Below, piece by piece: positions 7,610 to 17,900 of a stretch of DNA of 64,000 nucleotides (position 1 is the first letter of the stretch; each line of letters opens with the position of its first letter). Below the pieces are notes generated by a model, which was given only the letters and a program-made list of their open reading frames with translations, did no database searches and was not told the DNA's origin. This stretch comes from CBDFNN01 sp965250215 (GTDB lineage Bacteria; Bacteroidota; Rhodothermia; Rhodothermales; DATKEJ01): contig CBDFNN010000004.1 of the NCBI GenBank assembly GCA_965250215.1, positions 992,001 through 1,056,000 on the forward strand, in the 5' to 3' direction. Made by a program: the position numbers and the translations under genes.

Positions 7610-10186
7610 ATGAGCAAAGTATTGGGCCTCTGCTTAAGTCTAATTGGACTACTTAATCCTCCCGCCTTTGGGCTGGAATATTCTTCGAAAACTGATATTA
7701 CTAATGATCGATCAGAGATTCTTGCAGCATACGATTGCAGCCTTCAGTCCGACCTTTCCCTACTAGAATGTGAGGCACTTGTAGCTTTTGCGCTTGGAGT
7801 TAATTTCGGGTCTTGGCGCTCGTGGTCCGGTTGGCTCAACTCTGAATTTCCATGCTCATGGTCGGGAGTTACGTGCGCCAATGGATCTGTGGTCGAACTC
7901 CGAATGAGCAATAATCGATTACAGGGTTCACTGGCCCCACAGATGCAAAACCTCTCTGAGCTTAGGTTGCTGAATTTAAGTCAAAATGATCTTTTCGGAA
8001 GTCTCTCGAGTATTGCCAGCCTAAGCAACCTCGAAGACATAGATCTCTCGGAGAACCAGTTTTCGGAAATACCCTATGAGATGGGAAATCTCTCGAATTT
8101 AGTAAGCTTGGACTTGAGTGGAAACGAAATCAATATGATTCCGAGTTTTGAGGGTGACTTTTCTAGACTGGAAACCCTGAACCTCAATCAAAACAAGATC
8201 ACTAGCATCTCCGAGGACATTGGCAGGATGCAGGCCTTGGACTTATTGACCCTCAATTTCAATCAATTGGTCTTGCTTCCAGGTCAAATTGGAAATCTCG
8301 AAAATTTGCGGACTCTTTCAGTCTCGAATAATAGACTGGAAGCTATTCCACCTGAATTAGGTCTCTTGCAAAATTTGGCGGAGATAGATTTATCAATCAA
8401 TCAAATTACCTCACTGCCCCCAAAATTGGGCGAGCTGCCTCGGATTCAAAAGATGTACTTAAATAGCAATCTACTTCAATCGATTCCAAAGGAAGTGGGA
8501 AACTTGACTTCCCTAAGGAGCCTATTTATTGGTCAAAATAAGCTGTCAAGCCTACCAGATGAATTGCGGGCACTTTCTGGCCTCATATTTTTGTATTTAC
8601 AAGACAATTTGTTAGAAGAAATTCCTATTGGAATAACCCAAATGATCTCAGTTATCTCCCTGAATCTCGCAAACAATCTCATTACTTCTATTCCACCTGA
8701 GATGTCAAATATCATTTTATTTACGGTTGACCTCCATGGAAACAGGATTGAAGTGATACCTCCAGAATTGGGCAATTCGATCATTCTCAAGGAGCTTTTT
8801 CTCCAAGACAACATTATTAAATCGATACCCCCAGAGCTGGGCAATATTTCGTCACTTGAAATATTAGAGCTTCAAAACAACAGATTGATGGGTGCCATCC
8901 CGCCCGAACTAGGTCAACTTACTGGTCTCAACTATTTAGATCTCAGCAACAATAGTTTAACTGGTGCGATCCCAGGCGAGTTAGGGAATCTGAGTTTGAA
9001 CCAGTTTAATTTGAGCCACAATCTATTGACTGAAATCGAATCTGGTTTTAGTGCTCTTCAGGTTCATACTCTGGATGTAAGTCACAACAATATCTCTGTT
9101 ATCCCAGATGATTTCTCAAATCTAGCGACTTTTAATTTTATAAGACTTAATCATAATCGCCTTTCCGGGCCTATCCCAGAAGGTCTTTTCGAATTGTCAT
9201 TGACCTACTTGGCATTGAGCCATAATCAACTAAGCTCGATACCAGCAGAATTTGGACAGATTGCAGTCCGCACCCTCATACTGAACGACAATGAATTGGA
9301 AGGAGAAATTCCAAAAGAGATTGCAAATATTGAAGGGCTCAAATATTTAAGACTAAATAACAACCATCTTAGTGGACCAATCCCGTGGTCCTTTGCCAAA
9401 GAGACTCTCCAAACGCTGGATTTCAGCAATAACCAACTCTCTGGGCCGATTTATATTGGAATAGCGAGAGAAGGCGCAAGAATGGAAGACTCCTGTGACT
9501 TCACATTCAATAAACCCGGATTGTGCATTTCAGATGCTCAGGAATACAGGGATTTGGGTGCAGATCCAATCTGCGGTCTTCCTTTGGATTCTGCATGTCA
9601 GGCTGTTTTACCAGTAGAACTTTCAGAATTTACTGGACAGGTGGACGGTAATTCTGCGATCCTTTTGTGGACTACTCTTTCCGAGGAAAACAACAGCGGA
9701 TTCGGAATCGAGCACTCAATCGGATCACACGGTCAAGGGATTTCAGAATGGTCTGAGATTTCATTCGTACAAGGAAAGGGAACGACAAATGAGAGCACCA
9801 GCTATAGCTTCTGGGTTGATGATCTAGGTATAGGCTTGAACAGTTTTCGACTGAAACAAATAGATTTCGATGGAAGCTTTGAACATAGCGATCAGCTAGA
9901 GCTAGAAATAAGAGTTGGCCACGAACTTGCTCTCGAAGAGGCCTATCCCAATCCATTCAAAGACCAAAGTTCATTTACACTTTCGATCGCGAGAACGCAG
10001 AAAGTCAGGGTCGAGCTATTTGACGAAATCGGCCGAGTAGTTCGGGTTCTTTATGACGAAGAAATGGAGGGCAATAGACCCTATCGCTTTACTGTTGAAT
10101 CGAGCAAACTCTCTTCTGGTGTCTATTTGTACCGAGTAAGCGGTGAGTCTTTCCATGAGACAAAGCGCATTCATTTGGTAAAATAA
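7610..10186 (+). CDS. Plant-like leucine-rich-repeat surface protein with T9SS sorting domain
   Basis: 858 residues. A signal peptide (MSKVLGLCLSLIGLLNPPAFG) is followed by a capping region FPCSWSGVTCANGSVVEL, closely resembling the N-terminal cap of plant LRR proteins. Next come about 22 LRRs of the IPPELGxLxxLxxLxLxxN type (about residues 100-615). Around 670-770 is the Bacteroidota linker beginning LPVELSEFTG. The final ~80 residues contain EEAYPNPF and SSGVYLYRVSG, a type A T9SS C-terminal domain. It is probably surface-exposed and involved in binding a protein or glycan ligand. The adjacent GMC gene shares the strand, but the ~200-bp gap suggests a separate promoter. Confidence 0.85.
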   Translation: MSKVLGLCLSLIGLLNPPAFGLEYSSKTDITNDRSEILAAYDCSLQSDLSLLECEALVAFALGVNFGSWRSWSGWLNSEFPCSWSGVTCANGSVVELRMSNNRLQGSLAPQMQNLSELRLLNLSQNDLFGSLSSIASLSNLEDIDLSENQFSEIPYEMGNLSNLVSLDLSGNEINMIPSFEGDFSRLETLNLNQNKITSISEDIGRMQALDLLTLNFNQLVLLPGQIGNLENLRTLSVSNNRLEAIPPELGLLQNLAEIDLSINQITSLPPKLGELPRIQKMYLNSNLLQSIPKEVGNLTSLRSLFIGQNKLSSLPDELRALSGLIFLYLQDNLLEEIPIGITQMISVISLNLANNLITSIPPEMSNIILFTVDLHGNRIEVIPPELGNSIILKELFLQDNIIKSIPPELGNISSLEILELQNNRLMGAIPPELGQLTGLNYLDLSNNSLTGAIPGELGNLSLNQFNLSHNLLTEIESGFSALQVHTLDVSHNNISVIPDDFSNLATFNFIRLNHNRLSGPIPEGLFELSLTYLALSHNQLSSIPAEFGQIAVRTLILNDNELEGEIPKEIANIEGLKYLRLNNNHLSGPIPWSFAKETLQTLDFSNNQLSGPIYIGIAREGARMEDSCDFTFNKPGLCISDAQEYRDLGADPICGLPLDSACQAVLPVELSEFTGQVDGNSAILLWTTLSEENNSGFGIEHSIGSHGQGISEWSEISFVQGKGTTNESTSYSFWVDDLGIGLNSFRLKQIDFDGSFEHSDQLELEIRVGHELALEEAYPNPFKDQSSFTLSIARTQKVRVELFDEIGRVVRVLYDEEMEGNRPYRFTVESSKLSSGVYLYRVSGESFHETKRIHLVK

Positions 10187-10562
10187 TCTGACGAACCAGC
10201 TGCCGAAATGACAATTGAACTGTTAGAACGACGTTGCGAAAAATTCCTAGAATAAATGTCAGCTGCAGATTCCGCACATGACCACAATCATATTAGAAAG
10301 TTGGTTTCTAGCTGAAAGTTATTATCGGATCGGGAGAAAGCTCTATTGAAAATTACAATCCCGGCTGCGTGGCTTCACGATTGTGTTAGTGTCCCAAAAT
10401 TATCTCGACCCTCGGCTTGAATTATACTATGCCTTTCGAAGCCTTATTTTTCTCGCCATTTCAGAATCCAGGCAAAGCATCATTCGGATAAAAATGCAGC
10501 GAGAAAGGAATAGAATGTTCAAGCTAGGAAAGAGATTAGCCTTCTTGTGCAAAAGGACTCAT
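10187..10562. other. Gene-free region holding repeat copy A
   Basis: The 376 bp between the convergent LRR and GCS2-CBS genes contain the 76-bp repeat listed separately and no other open frame that looks coding. No strong terminator hairpin was seen. Confidence 0.5.
10433..10508. repeat. 76-bp interspersed repeat, copy A
   Basis: It begins CTTTCGAAGCCTTATTTTTC and ends AAAAATGCAGCGAGAAAGG. Copy B at 12734-12809 has identical 23-bp left and 19-bp right ends and the same total length, but a different 34-bp core. The ends carry short inverted matches (CTTTC/GAAAG and TTTCTCG/CGAGAAA), so a hairpin with a variable loop region is possible. Confidence 0.75.
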
Positions 10563-12419
10563 TCAACTAAAATGCCGCTCCAAATCCGTACTGGTCAAAA
10601 TCCCAACCAACTGCTTTTCATACATAACAGGCAGACAGCTAATGTCATGCTGATCCAAGATCGACTTAGCATCCACCAAGGAGTCCGTAGGGCTGCAGGT
10701 GATCACACTACTGGCCATAAGGTCCTCCACGAGTAGTCCCTTCTTTTCACTCCCACTCAGGTCATTTTTTGTAATAACGCCGCATAGACTTCCATCGTCT
10801 TCCTCAACTGGTAGGTGACGGAAATTTCCCCAATCCATGATTTTGCTCGCAATTGTAACCCCCAGCCTCCGATGTATGGCAAAGACATGGGTGTTCATCA
10901 AATGCTCGACGGATTCTACCCTTGTATGAACATAGCTCCTCGTCGATGGAAGATCCTCCCACTCGTGCACCGGGATATTTTCCTTCTGGTATTCGAGAGA
11001 TTGCGCCGTCAAAACTTTCGCAGCAACAAAGGCATTGTCGTTTTCGGTTAAGGCCCTGAAATTTCTGATTTGCCACTCAGAACCCGTCTGTACCTTACGA
11101 ACTCGTTTCTCAATAACCCCTAGATATTTCTCGATTGCACCACTCGAGACTCCGGCCTTACTGAGACCATTCTCGGCCAGTGGCAGCAACTCTTCCAAGA
11201 TGAGCTCTCGTGCTGGCCTGAATTGACCAAACCAACGAAAATGAGAGTTAATTCCAGTACGTGCCGCTCGGATGAAGTTGTCTTTTGCCTCCTTGAAATC
11301 AAGCTCGCGCCAAAAACCAGCCTTGTCCTCAGGTTGACCTTTCATCAGGCCAAACCAAAAAGCGAAGTTTGCTACCTCATCAATAACCGTAGGGCCAGCT
11401 GGGATGTATCGGCATTCAATTCGAATATGCGGACTGTTTTTGTGAACGCCGTAGCAGAGTCGATTCCAATTATATGTGGTCCCCGTATGCAAGCGGACAG
11501 ATTTTAACTCCGGGCAAATGCCGTTTTTCACATCCTCTCGCCAATCTCTTTCGTCTTCCGTTTTTAGTATCAGTGGAAAATCCATCACGCTATTTTTCCA
11601 AAGCTCCGTTGGGCTCTCTCTGACCCAATCTTTTCCGAAATTTACGCGCGGCAATTTTTTTCGTATGGGATTACTGGATCCTCGTGTGTCAAGACTTTGC
11701 TTGAAAAGCGCGATCCGCGTTTCCGACCACAGCTCCCGGCCAAACAAGGTCGGTGAATTTGTGGCGGCGGAAAGAACCGGACCAGCTATCATCTGACTCC
11801 AATTGAATCGATCAACGAAATGTCTTGGACTGACCTGAATGTGTGTTTGGAAACTAGTATTGCAGGCTTCAAACAAAACAGAGTCCAAGGAGACATTAAA
11901 GTCCTCCACTCCCTGCAGTAAGATCTCGAACTTAGCCCCCCTCATTTCCAAGAGCGTGTCGCTCAACAATTTGTAGCGCTCGATGGGGGTCATGTGATCG
12001 AACTGAAGATGCCGAAACTGCAGCGTCGGTAAGATTCCCGTCAAAAAGAGATCGGCCGAATTGTCATTGGCAGCCTTTTGACCCTTGGCGAGAAGATGGA
12101 TCAAATCTTTTTCCATCTCATCGAAACAGTCGCCCCCAGATTTCATGGGGTCCAAATTGATCTCCAGATTGTAGAGGGCCAATTCATTTGTAAAACGCTC
12201 GTCCTTGATTTGGTCAAGTAACTCAAGCGACAAGCAAAGAGGTTGTTGCTCTCTATCTATGATGCAAATTTCCTGTTCCGCGCCGATCATGTCCTCCTTG
12301 TCCTCGACCCATCCCTCATTTAGCAAGAATTCGAAAGCATCCAGATCATCGAGAATTCGGCGGTAGAACTGATTACGTTCGCTGACGGAGTTAATTCGGC
12401 TTACGTCAAAACTTCCCAT
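10563..12419 (-). CDS. GCS2-family carboxylate-amine ligase fused to a CBS-domain pair
   Basis: 618 residues. The N-terminal ~450 residues resemble the GCS2/YbdK family (glutamate-cysteine ligase type): IGAEQEICIID near 45, NLEINLDP, FQTHIQVSPRHFVDRFN, and SVRLHTGTTYNWNR..IRIECRYIPAGPT. These are the ATP and metal-binding elements of this fold. The last ~125 residues form two CBS motifs (RHLPVEEDDGSLCGVITKNDL and ISCLPVMYEKQLVGILTSTDLERHF), usually a nucleotide-sensing regulatory module. Inference: a ligase adding an amine to a glutamate-like carboxylate, regulated by adenine nucleotides. Whether the product is gamma-glutamylcysteine is unproven. The gene is flanked by the two 76-bp repeats. 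Confidence 0.75.
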   Translation of the reverse strand: MGSFDVSRINSVSERNQFYRRILDDLDAFEFLLNEGWVEDKEDMIGAEQEICIIDREQQPLCLSLELLDQIKDERFTNELALYNLEINLDPMKSGGDCFDEMEKDLIHLLAKGQKAANDNSADLFLTGILPTLQFRHLQFDHMTPIERYKLLSDTLLEMRGAKFEILLQGVEDFNVSLDSVLFEACNTSFQTHIQVSPRHFVDRFNWSQMIAGPVLSAATNSPTLFGRELWSETRIALFKQSLDTRGSSNPIRKKLPRVNFGKDWVRESPTELWKNSVMDFPLILKTEDERDWREDVKNGICPELKSVRLHTGTTYNWNRLCYGVHKNSPHIRIECRYIPAGPTVIDEVANFAFWFGLMKGQPEDKAGFWRELDFKEAKDNFIRAARTGINSHFRWFGQFRPARELILEELLPLAENGLSKAGVSSGAIEKYLGVIEKRVRKVQTGSEWQIRNFRALTENDNAFVAAKVLTAQSLEYQKENIPVHEWEDLPSTRSYVHTRVESVEHLMNTHVFAIHRRLGVTIASKIMDWGNFRHLPVEEDDGSLCGVITKNDLSGSEKKGLLVEDLMASSVITCSPTDSLVDAKSILDQHDISCLPVMYEKQLVGILTSTDLERHFS

Positions 12420-12668
12420 TGTAATTAATCGGTAGGCAGTCTATAAAAGGATTGGTGTTTAGATGGCCTTGGTATATCCCGTCCTTGGGTCATCTAGCAA
12501 CTAACAAAGTGATTCTCGATAGGTTATTGGATTCTTGAAAAGATTCCAAAAGCATTATTCCTATTGCTGATATTGCAAGAGACTGTGGAAGAGACCAATC
12601 GGGACTGGGACTTAGTCTAGGGTTGGAAAATCACCCAGTTTGATAGTAATTCGAAAAACATGATGAGT

Positions 12669-12701
12669 CGCTTCTTTGGTATTTGGATCGAAGCGAATAC
12701 C
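12669..12701. other. Interleaved inverted repeats (pseudoknot-like)
   Basis: CGCTTC (12669-12674) pairs with GAAGCG (12690-12695), and GGTATT (12678-12683) pairs with AATACC (12696-12701). The order 1-2-1'-2' is that of an H-type pseudoknot, or of two mutually exclusive hairpins. It lies 33 bp from repeat copy B. Confidence 0.4.
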
Positions 12702-12733
12702 GGGATTTGTCCCTCGTCGAGGTCGGCCTGTGT

Positions 12734-12809
12734 CTTTCGAAGCCTTATTTTTCTCGTCGTGGCAAACGAGATGCATAAGCTTCTTCAGAGAAAAATGCAG
12801 CGAGAAAGG
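12734..12809. repeat. 76-bp interspersed repeat, copy B
   Basis: Same 23-bp left end and 19-bp right end as copy A at 10433-10508, same length and orientation, with a different 34-bp core. No clear target-site duplication flanks either copy, and no transposase is in the window. Confidence 0.75.
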
Positions 12810-12835
12810 CAGAGGCCGAACTCGCCCAATAAATC

Positions 12836-13540
12836 CTAGACTGCTGAGACAAAAGACTCGATCAGTGACTCAAAAACCAATTTTCCATCACTTGATCCTA
12901 GCATAGGATCTACATGTCGCTCTGGATGAGGCATCATCCCTAAGACATTGCCGGCCTCATTAATCACACCAGCAATATTTCGGTCAGAGCCATTGGGATT
13001 TGAATCAGACGTCAAAGACCCATCGGCCTCGCAGTAGCGCAACACAACCTGATTGTTCGCTTCTAACTTATCCAGCTCCTCCTTCGATGCGAAATATCGA
13101 CCATCTCCATGAGCGATCGGGATATCGAGAATATCACCTGCGGAAGTCGCGGAAGTGAAAATCGTATCGGCATTGTCCACTCGAAGATTGACCGATTTGC
13201 AGATGAAACGAAGCGATGCATTTCTCGCCAAGGTCCCCGGTAACAACCCGGCCTCACACAAGATTTGGAAACCATTGCATATCCCAATCACGACTCCACC
13301 GCCATTGGCAAAATCAACAACCGACTTCATGATAGGGGAAAAGCGAGCTATGGCACCGGATCGCAAATAATCACCAAAGGAAAATCCTCCTGGTATAATG
13401 ACCACATCTACATCTCCAAGTGATTCCTCTTTGTGCCAGATCAATCTACCCTCCTGACCCATTACTTGAGTAGTTGCGACGACAGCGTCGTGATCGCAGT
13501 TTGAACCTGGGAAGAGTATGATTCCGAATCGAACAGCCAT
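12836..13540 (-). CDS. purQ: Phosphoribosylformylglycinamidine synthase glutaminase subunit PurQ
   Basis: 234 residues, standard for PurQ. It supplies ammonia from glutamine to PurL for the FGAR to FGAM step of purine synthesis. Seen: FGIILFPGSNCDHDA at the N-terminus, PGGFSFGDYLRSGAIA, the nucleophile cysteine in GICNGFQIL (Cys88), and the catalytic His-Glu in MMPHPERHVDP near residue 208. This is the small PurQ of the PurS/PurQ/PurL system rather than the fused large PurL. purS and purL are not in the window. It lies upstream of nothing obviously purine-related, with the efflux operon further upstream on the same strand. Confidence 0.95.
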   Translation of the reverse strand: MAVRFGIILFPGSNCDHDAVVATTQVMGQEGRLIWHKEESLGDVDVVIIPGGFSFGDYLRSGAIARFSPIMKSVVDFANGGGVVIGICNGFQILCEAGLLPGTLARNASLRFICKSVNLRVDNADTIFTSATSAGDILDIPIAHGDGRYFASKEELDKLEANNQVVLRYCEADGSLTSDSNPNGSDRNIAGVINEAGNVLGMMPHPERHVDPMLGSSDGKLVFESLIESFVSAV

Positions 13541-13667
13541 GTTAATTTGTTTGCTTGGATGGCAAGGTAAGAATTACCCCTATGCACGACTGCAAGGCCA
13601 GGCTATCTTCCAAGAAAAGTCACGGACGAAGCGCGAGGAAGCTCCTTCTTCTGACAAATTGAAAGTT

Positions 13668-14993
13668 CTAGGGCACCAACTCCAAATCAAGCAGCCGTCC
13701 GGTCAACTGTTGAAGCTCAAGCTCGAGGACTTTAGCATCATACTTAGCCGTGTAAAAACTAAGGGCCGCGTTGAGCAGATTCGTCTGTGCCTGTCGAAAC
13801 TCGAGCGAAGTCAGCTGGCCAAGATTAAACTGCTCCTCAGTCCTCTCGAAGTTGAGCTGATTTGTTGCCAAGTTGTTTTGCTCCGCATCTAGAACAAAAA
13901 GCGCGTTCTGATAACTGCTCCAGACATTGCTTACATCTCGTTCGATCTCCTGATCGAGCTGCTCCAAAAGTATTCGCTGATTTTCATTAGCAATCTCCGT
14001 GTTCTGCCTTCGAACACCGCGCAGTCCGCCATCAAATATGCTCCAGTTCAGACTTAGTCCTGCTCCGAGCCCTCCGTTTCTCGTACCCACAATCGATGCT
14101 CCATCCGGTATTCTTGAAAGACGATGATCATAGCTGGCGCTTGCGTCCACAGTAGGCATCCGCCCAGCATTGATAATTTTCAGATCGAATGCGTTGATCT
14201 CCAGATTCTTCTGCGCAATCAGCACATCTATATTCTTGTTTTTAGCCTCTCGCATCAAGTCAGGCAAAAGAGAAAGAGCCTCATATACAACCGTTGTATC
14301 GACAACAAATCCTTCGCTTCTTGTCGTCCCCATAATGACCTGCAGATTCCGACGTGCGTTAGCCAGGTTGGTCTGAATATTCAATACACTGATGCTGTCC
14401 CTCTGGACGTCTACCTGCGCATTCAGAAGATCCAAGCGAGTGCCCTGGCCGAAATCATACTGATACTGGACCCGCTGTAGACGTCGTTTCGATACCTCGA
14501 GTGTCTGTTGCAAAACACCGGTGCTTGCCGTGAACTGTGCCACGTCATAGTAGGATCGAAAAAGCTGGAGGAGATTTAATTCTATGGTTCTCCGCAGATC
14601 CAAATTAGAGAGATCAAGAACTTCCCTAAGCCGACCAGTCTGCGCGCCACGAACTTGGTCGAACAGTGCGTAGTTGAGCCCTAGCGAGGCATTCCCGCCC
14701 CAAGAAAACACGTTGCTGACAGTGTTCTCTGTGCCATCGGCGAATTCTTGCCTCGATCCGTCTAAGTCTACAGAGGTGCCCGAGCTAATATTCAGACTTG
14801 GCAGATAGCCATTTGCACTCTTGCTTGTGTTGTTGTCTGCAACCCGGACATTGTTTCTGGCAACCTTGATTCCATAATTGTTATCAAGAGTAATAGAAAC
14901 GGCCTGATCTGTTGTAAGCAACTCTTGAGCTACGAGGCTTGAGCTACAACACAGAATCAGGAGTTGAATAAGGCTATGCTTCAACCAATTCAT
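13668..14993 (-). CDS. TolC-family outer-membrane efflux protein
   Basis: 441 residues with signal peptide (LIQLLILCCSSSLVAQ). Two halves carry the repeated heptad-rich helices of TolC/OEP proteins, e.g. the LDLLNAQVDVQRDSI and TSLEFRQAQTNLLNAA segments, which form the periplasmic tunnel. Its ATG overlaps the end of the RND gene by 20 bp, so it is the third, translationally coupled gene of the MFP-RND-TolC operon and would give the exit duct of that pump. The export substrate is not evident. Confidence 0.9.
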   Translation of the reverse strand: MNWLKHSLIQLLILCCSSSLVAQELLTTDQAVSITLDNNYGIKVARNNVRVADNNTSKSANGYLPSLNISSGTSVDLDGSRQEFADGTENTVSNVFSWGGNASLGLNYALFDQVRGAQTGRLREVLDLSNLDLRRTIELNLLQLFRSYYDVAQFTASTGVLQQTLEVSKRRLQRVQYQYDFGQGTRLDLLNAQVDVQRDSISVLNIQTNLANARRNLQVIMGTTRSEGFVVDTTVVYEALSLLPDLMREAKNKNIDVLIAQKNLEINAFDLKIINAGRMPTVDASASYDHRLSRIPDGASIVGTRNGGLGAGLSLNWSIFDGGLRGVRRQNTEIANENQRILLEQLDQEIERDVSNVWSSYQNALFVLDAEQNNLATNQLNFERTEEQFNLGQLTSLEFRQAQTNLLNAALSFYTAKYDAKVLELELQQLTGRLLDLELVP

Positions 14994-17900
14994 GATGATG
15001 CGTTGATTTTTGTTCGATGATGGCTCTTTCCACGTCTTCCTTTTCAGGTTTATCTCCAGTGATCAACCATTTCTTACCGACTTTTATGTTGTTACTGACA
15101 GACAACAAGAGAGGCAGTAGAAAGAGTGTCAAAAAGGTAGCTATGAATATTCCATAGGCAATTGATATCGCCATCGGAATCAGAAATTGTGCTTGTCGAC
15201 TCGTCTCAAATATCAGCGGGGCAAGACCAGCGATTGTTGTCAACGATGTCAGGAATATGGCTCGAAATCTCGACTTTGCGGCGGCAAACAAGGCTTCATC
15301 GAATGGCATTCCTTCTCTGAGGTAGATGTTAAATTTACCTACGAGCACCAGTCCATCGTTGACCACGATCCCGATCAAGGCAATGATGCCGAATCCAGAA
15401 AGCATGTTTATCGGGAATCCGTGTAGCCAATGTCCCCAACCCACACCGATGATGGCGAAGGGCACCATAATGAATAGTAAGAGTGGTTGACTGTAGGATC
15501 GGAATGTAAAAGCGATGATCGCAAAAATTAGAAAGAGAATTATTGGGATTATGGTCCCAGCTGAATTACTGACTTCACTAGCTGATCTGTTTTGACCCTC
15601 GTAGAGAGGTGTTACGCTGGGGTATTGGGCCATAATTGCAGGCATCGCCTCGGATCGTAAGGTCGCAAGAATCTCGGTCGCGCTATCCGTCGGATTATTG
15701 AGGTCTGCATTGACTTGAATCTCCCTTCGACCTTCCAAGTGGTTGATGGCCACCTCGCCACGCTCTATTGTGTAGGAGGCGATTTCCGCCAAAGGTACCC
15801 TGGAACGGTCAGGTGTCACGATCAACATTTCATCAAGACTCTTGATCGATCTGCGATCTGTTCTATCGTATCGCACCCACACTCTAATCTCGTCACGTCC
15901 TCTTTGGAAACGCTGGACAGATCGTCCGAAGAATCCACTTCGAACTTGCGACATGACACCACTCAGATTCAAGCCAAGTTGGTAGGCTTTGTCTCGCAGT
16001 TTTAGATTTATTTCCTTGATTCCGGCCGGGTCGCTGTCTGAGATGTCCTTCAATTGAGGCAAATCAGACATGGCACTTTTCAAAGCTTCTTTAGCTCCTT
16101 TGAGCTCTTGAATATTGCTTCCTTGAAGAGAAATAGCAACTGGAGATCCTCCAAAGTTATTGTTGGCTCCAAAGACCAGGCTCTCCGTCCCGTATATAGG
16201 ACCGACTTTTTCACGGATGGCATTCGCGATATCGGAAGAAGGAAAGTCACGCAGCTCGCCCGGTAAAAGATTGATTCTGAGGCTTCCGCTTCCTGTTCCA
16301 GGCCCGATTTGGCGGATCGTATTGTCAATGACCTGCCGATTCCCAGTCTGCCTTTCAGTAAAATCTTCGTTGACTTCCCAAGTTGCTTCCTCGATCACGG
16401 CAAGCAGTGAATCTGTAATAGTCACGCTCGTGCCCTGTGGCATTTCGAGATTTATAGACACTCTATCACTAGCGATTCGTGGGAAGAAGGTAACTCTAAT
16501 CATGCCACCGGAAATTGCGCCGATGGTGATGACTAAGAGGGCAATGGGAATGGCGAAACCCAGTGAACGATGAGACATGAAAAAGCGAAGGGTGGGTGCA
16601 TAGAACTTGTCTCTCATGCCACTCATGAATCGATCAGCCCACAGGTTAATACGGAAAGGTTTGCTCTTCTTTCTCAAGGCCTTTGAATGCGCAATGTGAG
16701 CCGGTAGAATTATTAAAGCCTCTATGAGCGAAAACCCAAGGGTTAATATCACCACAACGGCAACCTCGCCAAAGAAATCTCCGATTCGCCCATCGATGAA
16801 AAAGAAGGCTGAGAAAGCTACAATCGTTGTAAGAATGGCTGAAACGATGGGAGGAATTACTTCACTGACGCCATCAATTGCTGCCCTAGTTGGACTTTTT
16901 CCTTTCTCATAGTGATGATAAATATTTTCACCAATCACGATTCCATCGTCCACCAAAATTCCAATCACGATAATCATCCCAAAGAGCGACATGATGTTGA
17001 TTGTCATGAACTCCGGAGAAAGGATGAACATTCCCATGAAGGAAACCGGGATTCCAAAGGCTACCCAGAAGGCCAGACTTGGCTTCAGAAAAACCGAAAG
17101 GAGAATGAGAACCAAGAGGATTCCTAAACCCCCGTTCTCGAGAAGCAATTGTGTCCGCTGTTTCAAAGAGATCGCCGCATCACGGGTGACTTGAATCTGC
17201 ACCGTGTCATTCTCCGAGTTGAATTTTTCTATGTATGCATTGACCTGATCAGAGCTCCGTATGAGGTCCTCATTATTCGTTGTCTGGACCGCGATCTGAA
17301 TCGCAACATTGCCATTCTGATAAATTCGGTTTGGGCTTTCCGACCATCGATCATTGACGTCGGCCACATCTCGAAGCCTCACGACGTTGCCTCGGGCGTC
17401 AGACCTAACAATTAAATAATCAAGTTCATTACCGTAGTAGGATCTGTTATTTGCCCGAATCAGATACTCTTCCGTGTCCGTCTTAATATTTCCTCCCGTC
17501 GTAATTATATTCGAGGACGATACGACTCTGGCTACTTCCTCAAAGGTCAGATCGTAGGCGCGGAGATCCACCTCCCTCACGGCAATTTCGATCTCCTCAG
17601 TCGGAAATCCCCTAAGCGTTACCTGAGAAATTCCCGGGGTTGTCCTGATCTCATCTTCGATATTTCGGGCTATCTGTTTTAGCGTCTTAAGAGGAACGTC
17701 TTTGCCGCTGACGGTAAAGCTGATGGCCTCGTTTCGAGCCTCTTGCTTTGCGATAACCGGTGGTTCCATGCCACTTGGAAAAGAAGGTACCCTGTCCACC
17801 GCGTTCTTGACGTTGGCCAGCACGACGTCAATGTCGTAATTCTCGATCGCTTCGACCGTAACAGTTGCCGAGTTCTCGCCGGATCTAGAGGTAATCCTCT

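Larger units (their letters stand above)
12420..12835. other. Gene-free region with structured DNA and repeat copy B
   Basis: The 416 bp between the GCS2-CBS start and the purQ stop hold an interleaved pair of inverted repeats (12669-12701), a GGGA-tttg-TCCC hairpin near 12702-12713, a CTCG-t-CGAG element, and the 76-bp repeat. A 76-codon plus-strand frame covers this area, but it follows the repeat and has no recognisable protein features. Confidence 0.5.

Noticed and set aside
12676..12906. 76-codon plus-strand frame over repeat copy B
   Set aside because: It merely translates the repeat and spacer and runs into purQ on the other strand.
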